From Gracilimonas sp965227215 (GTDB lineage Bacteria; Bacteroidota; Rhodothermia; Balneolales; Balneolaceae), in assembly GCA_965227215.1 (NCBI GenBank), contig OZ245729.1:1550001-1614000 (forward strand): 64,000 nucleotides of DNA, given 5' to 3'. Made by a program: the position numbers and the translations under genes. A model generated the notes under the pieces. That model worked only from the letters and a program-made list of their open reading frames with translations, was not told the origin of the DNA and searched no databases. The stretch's first letter is position 1; each line of letters opens with the position of its first letter. Positions 15,510 to 24,904 of this stretch are shown one piece after another.

Positions 15510-18503
15510 TTAAAAGTCAATATTTACGTGGAACAATACCTGTCGGGAAGTAGGGAAAGGTGTTACTTCCACAGAGTTGTTGATGGCCTGAGTCCCAAAT
15601 ACCGAGGTTTCCGGGTCATAACTTGGGTAGTCAGAGAACAGCAATACGTTATTTGCTGAAGCACCAATCTTAATATTGCTCACGCTATTGCCGAAAATAT
15701 TAGTAAGGGTTTCGGTAGGCACCGTGTAATACAACCCGATCTCACGCAGTTTTACATAAGACGCATCATATACATATGCTCCCGACCCGCCATTAATAAC
15801 GCGGTCAGCTCCTTTAGGAAGGGTTGACCCCTCCACGCTGTCGTTCCAGTCAGGAGATGTACCGCCTGCATCAGTAAGCAGCTGGGAAAGGTTGATGTTA
15901 TCTCCACCTTTCTTCCAGTGCCACAGGAAGCTGAAGTCAAAGTTCTTATAAATGTTGAATTCATTAGAAAATGACATTTCAAAATCAGGCTGTCCGTCAC
16001 CGTAAATAGTATACAATGAAGGATCACTTACGGCAGGAAGACCCACAATAGTAGATGGTGAAAACCCTTCCTGAATCAGGTAATTACTCAAACTGGTACC
16101 GAAACCACCGGTTGTATATCCGTCAATAGACAGATCCGTGATTTCTGATTCATTCTTCCAGAATAGTACTGTTGAGAACCAGTTCAGATTTGGATTACGA
16201 ACCGGGTTCAGGTTCAGCGTAAATTCCATTCCTTTATTTACAAGATCAGCTGCATTGGTAGCAATCACGGTAATACCGGACGATGTAGGCACCTGCTCAT
16301 CCAAAATTAAGTCTGCTACTTTTTTGTTGTAGTACGTAGCTTCCAAAGCAATTCGGTTATCGAGCAACGCTACGTCAAGACCGAACTCAAGTTCCTGAGC
16401 ACTTTCAGGCTTAAGGTCTGGATCAATACTACGGCCGCCTACCGACGTTGCTAACAACCCGCCAATGTTACCTGAGTTCAAAGAACTGTAGGTTACACCG
16501 AAGTTTGGAAGTCCACCGGTTTCACCATAGGCAACCCGAGGCTTCAACTGGTTGAGAAGATCTCCTTCAATGATGTCAAAGTTCAGCAGGTTAATCGCCA
16601 AAGATGCTTTCGGATAGAAATAGTATTCATCCTGGTCAGCATTCAGTGAAGAACGGTCAAAACGACCACCAACTGTTGCAATGATTTTGTCGTCCCAGTT
16701 AATCTCTTCCTGGCCAAACCAGCTAAGGTCAACAACCTCAACTTCTGTTTGATTAATCACTGACTGGATAGTGGCATTTGCGATTCCGGTCTGCCCGGCA
16801 ACCAGACCCTGTCCACGAACTACGTTACGCTCCTGGAACTGATCAAAACGGGAGAACCCAAACTGAGTGTTCAACTGAATATTCGAAGAAACCGTTGTTG
16901 CATAGCTTAATACGGCCTGCAGGTTTGAGTTGAAGTTATCTTCGATAGTATGAACTACATCTCCCGGGTTCGCATTACTCTGCTGATTCTGCAGGAAGGT
17001 TGGCATCCATACCATACTCTTGAAGGTCAGGTAATCAACTCCTCCATCAACAGATAGAGATACAATATTTGAACCGCTCTTGTACAAATCAGCATTTATC
17101 TGAAGTCCCTGAATTAAGCGCTGAACCGTTTGATCATTCACAGCATTGTTCACGATCGACAACATATTGTCGCTGAAATAAGGGTTGTTAGGATACTCGC
17201 CCTGATCGTTCGGAAATAACTGCGCATACGTTGGAGTGTATGAAAGTGCGTACCCTATAGAACCACCGGTACCATTCTGGTTTCCGGTAAAACCACGTTG
17301 GTTTTCAGTAAAGGTATAACTGGTTCTACTGGCTACTCTCAGGTTTTCACTGATTCGGTGATCAAGATTCAATCGAATAGAGTTTCTATCGAAACCGGTA
17401 TTCTCGATAATTCCATCTTCACTACGGGTAGTTCCTGCAATATAGAAACTGGTAGCACTGTTACCGCCTGATACACCCACGTTTGTTTGAGTAATCAAGC
17501 CTGTGTTTCCGTATAACTCTTCTTCATAGTCATAAATACGACCGGCATTAGCAGCGGCGTTATATGCTGCAATTTCAGCAGCAGCATTACCACCAAAAAT
17601 TGAGGTATAGGTCGTAATTTTGTCAGGATTCCATTCAGCAACACCTACAAGGTTGAGGGCGCTATTGAATCCAACATCCTGAGAAACAGAAACCTGTGTA
17701 TCTCCGGCCTGTCCTTTTTTGGTAGTGATAATAATCACACCGGCATTCGCTCGCTGGCCATAAATAGCCGCAGCAGAGGGTCCTTTAAGCACTTCGATAC
17801 TTTCCACGTCTTCCGGGTTAATATCAGAAAGGCGGTTGGCTGAGTTATCTTCTGCCGTACTGTTTGCTCCTGTTGTTAAATAACGGGAGTTTGAAATGGC
17901 ATCGTTGTTCACATATACACCATCAATAATGTAAAGTGGCTGAGATGAACCGGCCCCCAATGTACTTACACCACGCATCTGAACGTTGACACCACCACCC
18001 GGCGCACCACTTTGCGAGCGAATGGAAACACCCGGAATCTTGCCTTTAAAGGCTCCGTCGAGTGTTTGCGGTTGTGTTCGTTCCACTAAATCTTCTGCAT
18101 CTACCTTGGTAATGGCATTAGCGAGATTCTCTCTTTTGATGGAACTTGCTAAACCGGTAACAACCAGTTCTTCAAGGTTCGCAACATCAGAACGCATCTC
18201 AACATCAAGTGAAACTTCCTCTCCATTAGAGCCTGAAACATCAATGTTCTGAGTTACATATCCAATAGATGAGAACCGCAAGCTTGTTTCGCCAGCCGGC
18301 AACTCGAGGGAATACCGACCATTAATATTGGTTGAAGTACCTGTATTGGTGCTGGCGTCAAAAATAGTAACACCGACCAATGCTTCTCCGGTTGAGGCAT
18401 CTGTTACCGTACCGGATACTGTATACTGTGCTATTGCAACCTGTGCACAAAAAAATGTGACAGCAAGAACAGCCAGAAATCTTACATAGTAGCTATTTCT
18501 CAT
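15510..18503 (-). CDS. susC: SusC/RagA-family TonB-linked outer-membrane transporter
   Basis: This 997-residue TonB-dependent importer has a signal peptide (ending VAIAQ, about 25), then a CarboxypepD_reg-like N-terminal domain (YTVSGTVTDASTGEALVGVT, 28-112). The plug domain contains the SusC signature region TLGAGSSQPLYIIDGVYVNN near 180-200 and GPSAAAIYGQRANAGVIIIT near 243-262. The large beta-barrel ends in aromatic VLFHVNIDF. It forms an operon with susD, 9 bp apart. The leader upstream holds a caggaaa/tttcctg hairpin (18545-18568). No anti-sigma/ECF pair is adjacent, so regulation is not the classical trans-envelope type from this locus. Confidence 0.94.
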   Translation of the reverse strand: MRNSYYVRFLAVLAVTFFCAQVAIAQYTVSGTVTDASTGEALVGVTIFDASTNTGTSTNINGRYSLELPAGETSLRFSSIGYVTQNIDVSGSNGEEVSLDVEMRSDVANLEELVVTGLASSIKRENLANAITKVDAEDLVERTQPQTLDGAFKGKIPGVSIRSQSGAPGGGVNVQMRGVSTLGAGSSQPLYIIDGVYVNNDAISNSRYLTTGANSTAEDNSANRLSDINPEDVESIEVLKGPSAAAIYGQRANAGVIIITTKKGQAGDTQVSVSQDVGFNSALNLVGVAEWNPDKITTYTSIFGGNAAAEIAAYNAAANAGRIYDYEEELYGNTGLITQTNVGVSGGNSATSFYIAGTTRSEDGIIENTGFDRNSIRLNLDHRISENLRVASRTSYTFTENQRGFTGNQNGTGGSIGYALSYTPTYAQLFPNDQGEYPNNPYFSDNMLSIVNNAVNDQTVQRLIQGLQINADLYKSGSNIVSLSVDGGVDYLTFKSMVWMPTFLQNQQSNANPGDVVHTIEDNFNSNLQAVLSYATTVSSNIQLNTQFGFSRFDQFQERNVVRGQGLVAGQTGIANATIQSVINQTEVEVVDLSWFGQEEINWDDKIIATVGGRFDRSSLNADQDEYYFYPKASLAINLLNFDIIEGDLLNQLKPRVAYGETGGLPNFGVTYSSLNSGNIGGLLATSVGGRSIDPDLKPESAQELEFGLDVALLDNRIALEATYYNKKVADLILDEQVPTSSGITVIATNAADLVNKGMEFTLNLNPVRNPNLNWFSTVLFWKNESEITDLSIDGYTTGGFGTSLSNYLIQEGFSPSTIVGLPAVSDPSLYTIYGDGQPDFEMSFSNEFNIYKNFDFSFLWHWKKGGDNINLSQLLTDAGGTSPDWNDSVEGSTLPKGADRVINGGSGAYVYDASYVKLREIGLYYTVPTETLTNIFGNSVSNIKIGASANNVLLFSDYPSYDPETSVFGTQAINNSVEVTPFPTSRQVLFHVNIDF

Positions 18504-18888
18504 AGTGTTCTGGTTTTATTTATGTTTTAATTAATGACCGATTTCAGGAAACGATAAGCCCTTTCCTGGAGGTCATGTCCTTTGGATTATTTGTTAATAA
18601 TAATATTGAAGCTGGTTAGACTTCATTTCCAAGAAACTAAAATAACATATTTAAAATAAATTGCACCTTCATTCTACTTTTGTTCAATAAAAAAATAGGT
18701 TATGCATACTTGGTTAACTTTTAATCATATTGCCGACTTCTACTTTTGCAAAGAAGCATCATCCGAGACTTTATAACTCATGACTACCATTAATAATATG
18801 TACTTGTTTCAAAGTGGTGCTTCTATTCAATATTTATAGAACTAAATCGTATCTTGTGTTGTTGCAGTCAAACATCAAAAAAACATTT
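18504..18888. other. Divergent intergenic region between susC and the TlpA-like gene
   Basis: No gene is seen in these 385 bases. It contains a hairpin on the susC side (caggaaa at 18545-18551 with tttcctg at 18562-18568) and two plus-strand copies of ttctacttttg (18672-18682 and 18738-18748), each containing a TAnnTTTG-type box (18675-18682, 18741-18748). Neither has a TTG at the normal distance, so their promoter role is uncertain. Confidence 0.5.
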
Positions 18889-19419
18889 ATGAAATCTACC
18901 TTTTTACCGGCTCTGCTTATTGTAATTTTAACGATTTTATCTTGCTCCGATTCAACCCGTCAAAATCCTCGCGACCTGTCAGAATCAGATCAAAAAATTG
19001 ATGAAGCTATATGGAATGCCAGCTTTCAGGATCTTGAAGGCAACGAAGTAACCGTAGCCGATTTAAAGGGGAAAGTAGTGCTTATTGATTTTTGGGAGAC
19101 CTGGTGCGGCCCCTGCCTGCAGGTGTTTCCGGCTATGGATTCCCTTCAGAATGAATACCCCGACGACTTTGTTGTGGTTGCCGTGAACCTGAACGACTCA
19201 GATACGATTGAAGACGTCCAAAATTTCAAAGAGAATAATGATTATGACTTTGAATATGTGCTGGATGTTAACAATATCGGCGATGAGGTAATAACCCTTG
19301 GAATTCCATTCAAAGTGTTTGTTGACCCCCAGGGATATTTGATAAAAGCTGAGCTTGGATTAAGCGGCAACGACTATCAGGATACAAAAGAAATTATAGA
19401 ACAGAATAAAACATCATAA
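18889..19419 (+). CDS. TlpA/ResA-like thioredoxin-fold lipoprotein
   Basis: The protein is an exported disulfide reductase or thiol-redox lipoprotein of the AhpC/TSA-Redoxin/TlpA group. ATG 18889 gives MKSTFLPALLIVILTILSC, a lipoprotein signal with Cys19; the open frame begins earlier at 18814, but that extension would bury the signal. The thioredoxin domain contains DFWETWCGPCLQVFPAMDSL with the CxxC redox pair (WCGPC), and the cis-Pro region GIPFKVFVDPQGYL. It lies 5 bp upstream of ahcY and may be co-transcribed. Such proteins reduce apocytochromes or other envelope thiols; the actual partner is unknown. Confidence 0.86.
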   Translation: MKSTFLPALLIVILTILSCSDSTRQNPRDLSESDQKIDEAIWNASFQDLEGNEVTVADLKGKVVLIDFWETWCGPCLQVFPAMDSLQNEYPDDFVVVAVNLNDSDTIEDVQNFKENNDYDFEYVLDVNNIGDEVITLGIPFKVFVDPQGYLIKAELGLSGNDYQDTKEIIEQNKTS

Positions 19420-19424
19420 AAGAC

Positions 19425-20741
19425 ATGCCACAAGTTAAAGACGAAGAAAAGTTAGCCTATAAAGTAAAAGATATTTCGCAGGCCCGATACGGCCGGCAAG
19501 AAATCGAACTGGCCGAAGCAGAGATGCCGGGGCTCATGGCTATCCGTGAAGAATACAAAGATGAACAACCCTTAAAAGGTGCCCGCATTGCAGGCTGCCT
19601 TCACATGACCATCCAAACCGCTGTGCTTATTGAAACACTTATTGAGCTTGGCGCTGAAGTAACATGGTCATCTTGTAACATCTATTCCACTCAAGACCAC
19701 GCAGCCGCAGCCATTGCCGAGGCCGGAATTCCGGTATATGCCTGGAAAGGTATGACGGAAGAAGAATTTGACTGGTGTATTGAACAAACCATCTTTTTCC
19801 CAGACGGCCAGCCATTGAATATGATTTTAGACGACGGTGGCGACCTCACCAACATGGTATTGGATAAGTATCCGGAACTGGTTGATGGCATCAACGGGAT
19901 TTCTGAAGAGACCACCACCGGGGTGCTTCGCCTGATTGAGCGTGAACGCAATGGAACACTGCCGGTCCCGGCGATCAACGTTAACGACTCGGTTACCAAG
20001 TCTAAATTTGATAACAAATACGGATGCCGCGAATCTGCCGCCGATGCTATTCGCCGTGCCACGGATGTAATGATGGCCGGAAAAGTAGCTGTTGTTGCCG
20101 GCTATGGTGATGTAGGAAAAGGAACCGCAGCATCTTTGCAAGGCGCCGGAGCCCGGGTTATCGTAACAGAGATTGATCCGATTTGTGCACTGCAAGCAGC
20201 CATGGACGGATTTGAAGTGAAGAAAATGGATGATGCCGTTGAAGAAGGCGACATCTTTGTGACAGCTACCGGTAACAAAGACATCATCAAAGACCGCCAC
20301 TTCCTGAATATGAAAGACAAGGCTATTGTCGGAAATATCGGTCACTTTGATAATGAGATTGATGTAGCCTGGCTGAAGGAAAATGCCAAAGAAGAAAACA
20401 TAAAACCACAGGTAGATGTGTTTACTGTAAATGAAACCGGTCGACAAGTAATTCTGCTGTCACAAGGTCGCTTAATGAACCTTGGAAATGCAACCGGTCA
20501 CCCATCCTTTGTGATGAGTAACAGCTTCACCAACCAAACACTGGCACAGATTGCCCTGTGGAATCGCCCGGAAGAGTTTGAGGTAGGCGTACACGTTCTG
20601 CCAAAATCACTGGATGAGAAAGTAGCCCGACTACATTTGTCGAAGATTGGCGTGGAACTGGAGACCCTGACCGAAGAACAAGCCGAGTACATCGGAGTTC
20701 CTATAAAAGGACCATATAAGTCCGATCAGTATCGTTATTAA
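19425..20741 (+). CDS. ahcY: Adenosylhomocysteinase
   Basis: The enzyme reversibly hydrolyses S-adenosylhomocysteine to adenosine and homocysteine, removing the inhibitor left by methyltransferases. The 438-residue sequence has GARIAGCLHMTIQTAVLIETL near 47-67, SSCNIYSTQDHAAAAI near 85, the NAD-binding loop VVAGYGDVGKGTAASLQGAG near 225-244, and the C-terminal HLSKIGVELETLTEEQAEYI ending KSDQYRY, where the conserved Lys and Tyr complete the neighbouring subunit's NAD site. It starts at ATG 19425 directly after the TlpA-like gene. A strong hairpin terminator follows. Confidence 0.97.
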   Translation: MPQVKDEEKLAYKVKDISQARYGRQEIELAEAEMPGLMAIREEYKDEQPLKGARIAGCLHMTIQTAVLIETLIELGAEVTWSSCNIYSTQDHAAAAIAEAGIPVYAWKGMTEEEFDWCIEQTIFFPDGQPLNMILDDGGDLTNMVLDKYPELVDGINGISEETTTGVLRLIERERNGTLPVPAINVNDSVTKSKFDNKYGCRESAADAIRRATDVMMAGKVAVVAGYGDVGKGTAASLQGAGARVIVTEIDPICALQAAMDGFEVKKMDDAVEEGDIFVTATGNKDIIKDRHFLNMKDKAIVGNIGHFDNEIDVAWLKENAKEENIKPQVDVFTVNETGRQVILLSQGRLMNLGNATGHPSFVMSNSFTNQTLAQIALWNRPEEFEVGVHVLPKSLDEKVARLHLSKIGVELETLTEEQAEYIGVPIKGPYKSDQYRY

Positions 20742-20769
20742 TAACGGCCCAAGTTGACAGAAAATTGAA

Positions 20770-20802
20770 GCCCGCATTATTCAGTTAATGCGGGCTTTTT
20801 TC
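20770..20802 (+). terminator. Rho-independent terminator after ahcY
   Basis: The stem gcccgcatta (20770-20779) pairs with taatgcgggc (20786-20795), followed by seven Ts. It lies between convergent ahcY and the STAS gene, whose stop is at 20806, and could work weakly for both. Confidence 0.88.
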
Positions 20803-20805
20803 GTT

Positions 20806-21162
20806 TTATTCTTCTTTTCCTTTTTCGTGGAAGTAATCAGCAGCTTCATCAAGAGTGCGAAAGTGGTTAAACACTTTAATCAGCTGAGTTACCATCAAAA
20901 GGCTTTCTATCTTCTTATCGGCCTGACAGATAACTAATTCTCCGCCAGCTTTCTTCATTGTTGTCAATCCGGCGATAAGAATTCCAAGACCTGATGAGTT
21001 AATAAACTTCACCTTACCTAAGTCCACAATGATTTCTTTCTTATCCTTTTCAATCAATTCATGAAGCTCTTCCCGAAATTCTTCGGCATCAGGCCCACCC
21101 ATTAAATTCCCCTTAAAAGTAATTACTACACAATTGTACCGTTCCGAAATGTCGTATTTCAT
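20806..21162 (-). CDS. STAS-domain anti-sigma factor antagonist (RsbV/SpoIIAA-like)
   Basis: This 118-residue single-STAS protein starts MKYDISERYNCVVITFKGNL and has the phospho-site loop KFINSSGLGILIAGL with Ser56/Ser57, where a HPK-like kinase (RsbW type) would phosphorylate and a SpoIIE/RsbU-type PP2C phosphatase would reset it. A receiver-PP2C protein of exactly that type is encoded at 31446-32612, at the end of the divergent kinase operon, suggesting a partner-switch output. No RsbW-like kinase or matching sigma factor is seen in the window, so those parts must be elsewhere if the switch is complete. Confidence 0.9.
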   Translation of the reverse strand: MKYDISERYNCVVITFKGNLMGGPDAEEFREELHELIEKDKKEIIVDLGKVKFINSSGLGILIAGLTTMKKAGGELVICQADKKIESLLMVTQLIKVFNHFRTLDEAADYFHEKGKEE

Positions 21163-21415
21163 AATCTTGATGCTTTTTTTGAAATGGAACTAAACAAAGC
21201 AAAAAGTGGCATAAAAATCCACTGAAAACATATTCACATTCATTTTGATATCAGAAATTTTCTATTAGCTTTATCCTGCTACTGTTTGGGTACAAGATTA
21301 TGAAGTATTGTATGCTGTAATAACCAATATAGTTCTTTAGCAATGGGTGTTTTTTTGGGGCCTTGAACATGTAGTCGTCCCCGTAACCATCAGCAAGTTT
21401 ATTCTTGGAGGCAAT
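21163..21415. promoter_or_regulatory. Divergent promoter region of the STAS gene and the kinase operon
   Basis: These 253 AT-rich bases separate two divergent start codons that probably belong to one pathway. No clear TAnnTTTG/-33 pair was found on either strand. A ribosome-binding site GGAGG (21407-21411) decides the kinase start at 21416. Confidence 0.4.
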
Positions 21416-24400
21416 ATGGGGAAAGAAGTTACTTCAGAGCTGTTACAGCAGCGGGAAGCTGAATTAGCTGTAATCAACAATGTTCAGAAAGCCCTTCTTG
21501 AACAAAAAGACATGCAGCATATTTATGAGATGGTTGGAGAACAAATAAGAGAGTTGTTTGATGCCCAGGCTGTTATCATCGGCACGTTCAACCATGAAAC
21601 CGAGCAGGAACATTTTAAATATGCCTTCGAAAACGGGCAGCGTGTTGAGCCCGCTCCCCGCTCCTATGATAAGATTCGAAGACGTTTGATCAGCACTCAA
21701 AAGCCGATACATATAGCTGAAAACGCTAAAGAAGCTTACACTGAGATTACCGGTGAATCCCCTAAAGCCGTACCCGGAACTGCATTTCCCAAATCCATGC
21801 TATATGTGCCTCTTAAAGTTGGCCACACGGTACAAGGGTACGTAAGCCTTCAGAATATAGACAAGGAATATGCCTTCAGTGATTCTGATGAGCGTCTGTT
21901 AAGTACACTTGCCAACAGTATGAGCCTGGCCCTTGAAAGCGCCCGACTCTTTAGTGAAACCGAGCAACGAAATGCCGAACTGGCGGTAATCAACAGCGTG
22001 CAACAAGGGCTTGTTGCTGAAATGGATATGCAGGGGATCTATGATTTAGTGGGTTCCCGGATCAGAGATCTTTTTGATGCTCAGGTAACAGGTGTGGTTA
22101 CCTTTGATCACAACGTTATAGAAGAATTATTTAAATATGTTTATGAAGACGGGGAACGGCTCTATCCTAAATCAAGAAAATATGATAGTCTGAGAGCTAA
22201 GATCATTGAGGAGAAATCTACGCTGCTGATCAATGAGAATGCAGCTGCTGAGATGGCAAAAATAAATAAAAAACCCTTCAAGCCGGTACCGGGAACAAGG
22301 TTGGCAAAGTCGGCCGTATATGTCCCAATGATTGTTGGGGATGCCGTTCGCGGGTATGTGACCTTACAGAATCTTGATCGGGAAAATGCCTTCTCTTCTT
22401 CAGATGTGAGTTTGCTTACCACCCTGGTTAACGGCATGACGGTAGCCCTCGAAAATGCCCGCCTTTTCAATGAAACCAACCGGTTACTGGCTGAGACCGA
22501 ACAGCGAAATGCCGAGCTGGCTGTAATTAACAGCGTGCAAGAGGGATTGGTACGGGAAATGGACATGAATGCCATTTATAAACTGGTTGGAAATCGTATC
22601 TGTGAGGTCTTGAATACCCAAACCATGCTGATACGCACTTTTGATAATGAGAAAGAGCTCGAAACCTGGGTATATGCCATCGAGAACGGAGAACAGTTAT
22701 ACATAGAGCCGCGACCTTTTATTTGGGCCAACAAACACCTTATCAAAACAAAAGAAGCGTTGCTCATAAATGAAAACTATATAGAAACGGCAAAAAAATA
22801 CGGTGATACCGAACAAGGTGTAAGCAAAGGGCTGCCGCCAAAATCCGCCATTTTTGTTCCCATGATTGTTGGTGATGAAGTTATTGGCTCCATCAGCCTT
22901 CAGAATGTAGAAAAAGAGCATGCCTTCACCGATTCGGATGTACGTCTGCTTACTACCCTGACCAATAGTATGAGTGTAGCCCTTGAGAATGCCCGCCTTT
23001 TCAACGAAACCAACCGGTTACTGGCTGAGACCGAACAGCGAAATGCCGAACTGGCTGTAATTAACAGCGTACAAGAGGGATTGGTACGGGAAATGGACAT
23101 GAATGCCATTTATAAATTGGTCGGCAATCGTATCTGTGAAGTATTGAATACCCAAACCATGCTCATTCGCACCTTTGACATTGAAGCCGGCTTAGAACAT
23201 TGGGAGTTTGCAATCGAGAATGGTAAACGGTTTCAGAATGAGCCACGACCTTTTATTTGGGCCAATAAGCATCTTATAGAGTCCAAAGAACCTCTTCTCA
23301 TCAATGAGAATTATGTGTCAACATCAAAAAAGTATGGAGGCACGGGAGTCACTAAAGGCTTACCGCCAAAATCCGCCATTTTTGTTCCGATGATTGTCGG
23401 GGATGAAGTTATGGGTTCCATCAGCCTTCAGAATGTGGAAAAAGAGCATGCCTTCACCGATTCTGATGTGCGACTTCTAACTACCCTTACCAACAGTATG
23501 AGTGTAGCATTGGAAAATGCCCGCCTGTTCAATGAGACCGCTAGATTGCTTGGAGAGACTGAACAAAGGGCGGCCGAACTCCAAACGGTAAACAGTATCA
23601 GTAAAGCGATTGTATCTCAACTGGAGGTAGATGCCTTGTTTAAATTGGTAGGTGAAAAAATGCGGGATACGTTTAAAGCAGACATTGTGTATCTGGCTAT
23701 TTATGATCGTAAAACGGACTTCCTTCATTTCCCCTACTATTATGGAGATAAAGCAGAAAGCCGCCCTTTCGGAAATGGAATTACCGAGAAAATCATCATC
23801 AGCAAAGAACCTCTGCTCGTTAATCACGATCTGGATGAAACCTATGATAAAATTAAGGCCGAGAAAAAAGGTGAAATGGTAGAGTCTTATTTGGGAGTCC
23901 CTATTATGGCCGGCAAGAAATCACTGGGAGTCATCAGCGTTCAAAGTAAAGAACAGGAAAACCGGTTCAGCGAATCTGACCTTCGCCTGCTCTCTACAAT
24001 TGCAGCTAATGTGGGTATAGCCATACAAAATGCTGAGGCCTATCAGAAGTTGCAGTCTGCACTAAATGAACTGCAGGCAGCCCAGGAGCAATTGGTTCAG
24101 CAGGAAAAACTGGCCTCCCTTGGTCAACTCACCGCCGGCATTGCCCACGAGATCAAGAATCCGCTGAATTTTGTGAATAATTTTTCGGAGTTGAGTGTGG
24201 AGTTGATTGAGGAGACGAAGGAGGAACTGACAGCTATCAGTAACCAGCTGACAGCTCAGGATAAAGAGCGTATCGATGAGGCTAATGAGATTCTAAATGA
24301 TATTGACAAGAACCTTCGCAAGATTCACGAACATGGCTCTCGGGCCGATTCCATCGTTAAATCCATGCTGGAACACAGCCGGGGTGGTTCGGGGAAAATG

Positions 24401-24904
24401 GAGCTGACGGATTTAAATGCAATGATCAAAGAATTTGTAAACCTCTCCTTCCATGGCATGCGGGCAAGCAAGAATCCCATTAATGTAGACATAGAGTTTG
24501 AACTGGATGAATCGGTGGGTGAAGTGCCCCTTATTGCCGAAGACTTCAGCCGGGTGGTTGTGAACTTATGTAATAACGCTTTCGATGCTATGAGGGAAAA
24601 GCTTTCAGCTGTAAGCCATGAGCCGTCTAACTATAAGCCTAAATTAATTATTCGCACGAAAGCAGAGCATGAGGATGTGTTGATTGAGGTTGAAGACAAT
24701 GGTCCCGGAATTTCAAATGATTTGAAAGACAAAATTATGCAGCCGTTTTTCACGACTAAGAAAGGAACACAGGGTACCGGGCTCGGACTGAGTATCACCA
24801 ACGATATTATCAAAGCACATGGTGGCCAACTAGGTATCCACTCAAATAAAGACCTTGGCAGTACCTTCTCTATACAGTTAGCGAATCAGAATTCATTCTC
24901 ATGA
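21416..24904 (+). CDS. Soluble GAF-array sensor histidine kinase (five GAF domains)
   Basis: ATG 21416 has GGAGG at 21407-21411; the in-frame ATG at 21347 lacks one. The ~1162-residue protein has no membrane segment. Five GAF modules of about 178 residues repeat in tandem, each opening with a linker like ETEQRNAELAVINSVQ. Modules 3 and 4 are almost identical in DNA (about 22490-23030 and 23025-23560), so the duplication is recent. The transmitter follows: coiled coil, HisKA with GIAHEIKNPLNF (His911 from this start), then HATPase with N box NLCNNAFDAMRE, G boxes EDNGPGIS and GTGLGLSITNDI. Phosphate probably goes to the receivers at 31034 and 31446. Its stop overlaps the next start (ATGA). Confidence 0.9.
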   Translation: MGKEVTSELLQQREAELAVINNVQKALLEQKDMQHIYEMVGEQIRELFDAQAVIIGTFNHETEQEHFKYAFENGQRVEPAPRSYDKIRRRLISTQKPIHIAENAKEAYTEITGESPKAVPGTAFPKSMLYVPLKVGHTVQGYVSLQNIDKEYAFSDSDERLLSTLANSMSLALESARLFSETEQRNAELAVINSVQQGLVAEMDMQGIYDLVGSRIRDLFDAQVTGVVTFDHNVIEELFKYVYEDGERLYPKSRKYDSLRAKIIEEKSTLLINENAAAEMAKINKKPFKPVPGTRLAKSAVYVPMIVGDAVRGYVTLQNLDRENAFSSSDVSLLTTLVNGMTVALENARLFNETNRLLAETEQRNAELAVINSVQEGLVREMDMNAIYKLVGNRICEVLNTQTMLIRTFDNEKELETWVYAIENGEQLYIEPRPFIWANKHLIKTKEALLINENYIETAKKYGDTEQGVSKGLPPKSAIFVPMIVGDEVIGSISLQNVEKEHAFTDSDVRLLTTLTNSMSVALENARLFNETNRLLAETEQRNAELAVINSVQEGLVREMDMNAIYKLVGNRICEVLNTQTMLIRTFDIEAGLEHWEFAIENGKRFQNEPRPFIWANKHLIESKEPLLINENYVSTSKKYGGTGVTKGLPPKSAIFVPMIVGDEVMGSISLQNVEKEHAFTDSDVRLLTTLTNSMSVALENARLFNETARLLGETEQRAAELQTVNSISKAIVSQLEVDALFKLVGEKMRDTFKADIVYLAIYDRKTDFLHFPYYYGDKAESRPFGNGITEKIIISKEPLLVNHDLDETYDKIKAEKKGEMVESYLGVPIMAGKKSLGVISVQSKEQENRFSESDLRLLSTIAANVGIAIQNAEAYQKLQSALNELQAAQEQLVQQEKLASLGQLTAGIAHEIKNPLNFVNNFSELSVELIEETKEELTAISNQLTAQDKERIDEANEILNDIDKNLRKIHEHGSRADSIVKSMLEHSRGGSGKMELTDLNAMIKEFVNLSFHGMRASKNPINVDIEFELDESVGEVPLIAEDFSRVVVNLCNNAFDAMREKLSAVSHEPSNYKPKLIIRTKAEHEDVLIEVEDNGPGISNDLKDKIMQPFFTTKKGTQGTGLGLSITNDIIKAHGGQLGIHSNKDLGSTFSIQLANQNSFS
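24227..24259. repeat. In-frame cagctgtcagc-type repeat within kinase DHp region
   Basis: The coding stretch has the pattern ctgacagctatcagtaacc followed by agctgacagctcag, a degenerate direct and palindromic repeat of an agctgtcagc unit. It encodes roughly LTAISNQLTAQ in the helical hairpin after the phospho-acceptor helix. The homologous site of the third kinase lacks it. Confidence 0.5.
24601..24628. repeat. In-frame agctgtaagccatgagc repeat within kinase ATPase domain
   Basis: The stretch gctttcagctgtaagccatg and agccgtct encodes LSAVSHEPS in the loop after the N box. It resembles intergenic agctgtaagccatgagc repeats, and the same loop in the next kinase gene holds a different repeat (26778-26810). 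Confidence 0.5.

Noticed and set aside
18675..18748. Two plus-strand TAnnTTTG boxes as the proven promoters of the TlpA-like gene
   Set aside because: No TTG at 19-21 bp upstream and a long leader; kept only as possible.
19827..20447. 206-codon frame antisense to ahcY
   Set aside because: It lies fully inside a well-conserved gene; its sequence only mirrors ahcY codons.
22490..23560. GAF repeats as an assembly artefact
   Set aside because: Modules differ at enough positions (for example the third and fourth ligand regions) to be genuine diverging copies.
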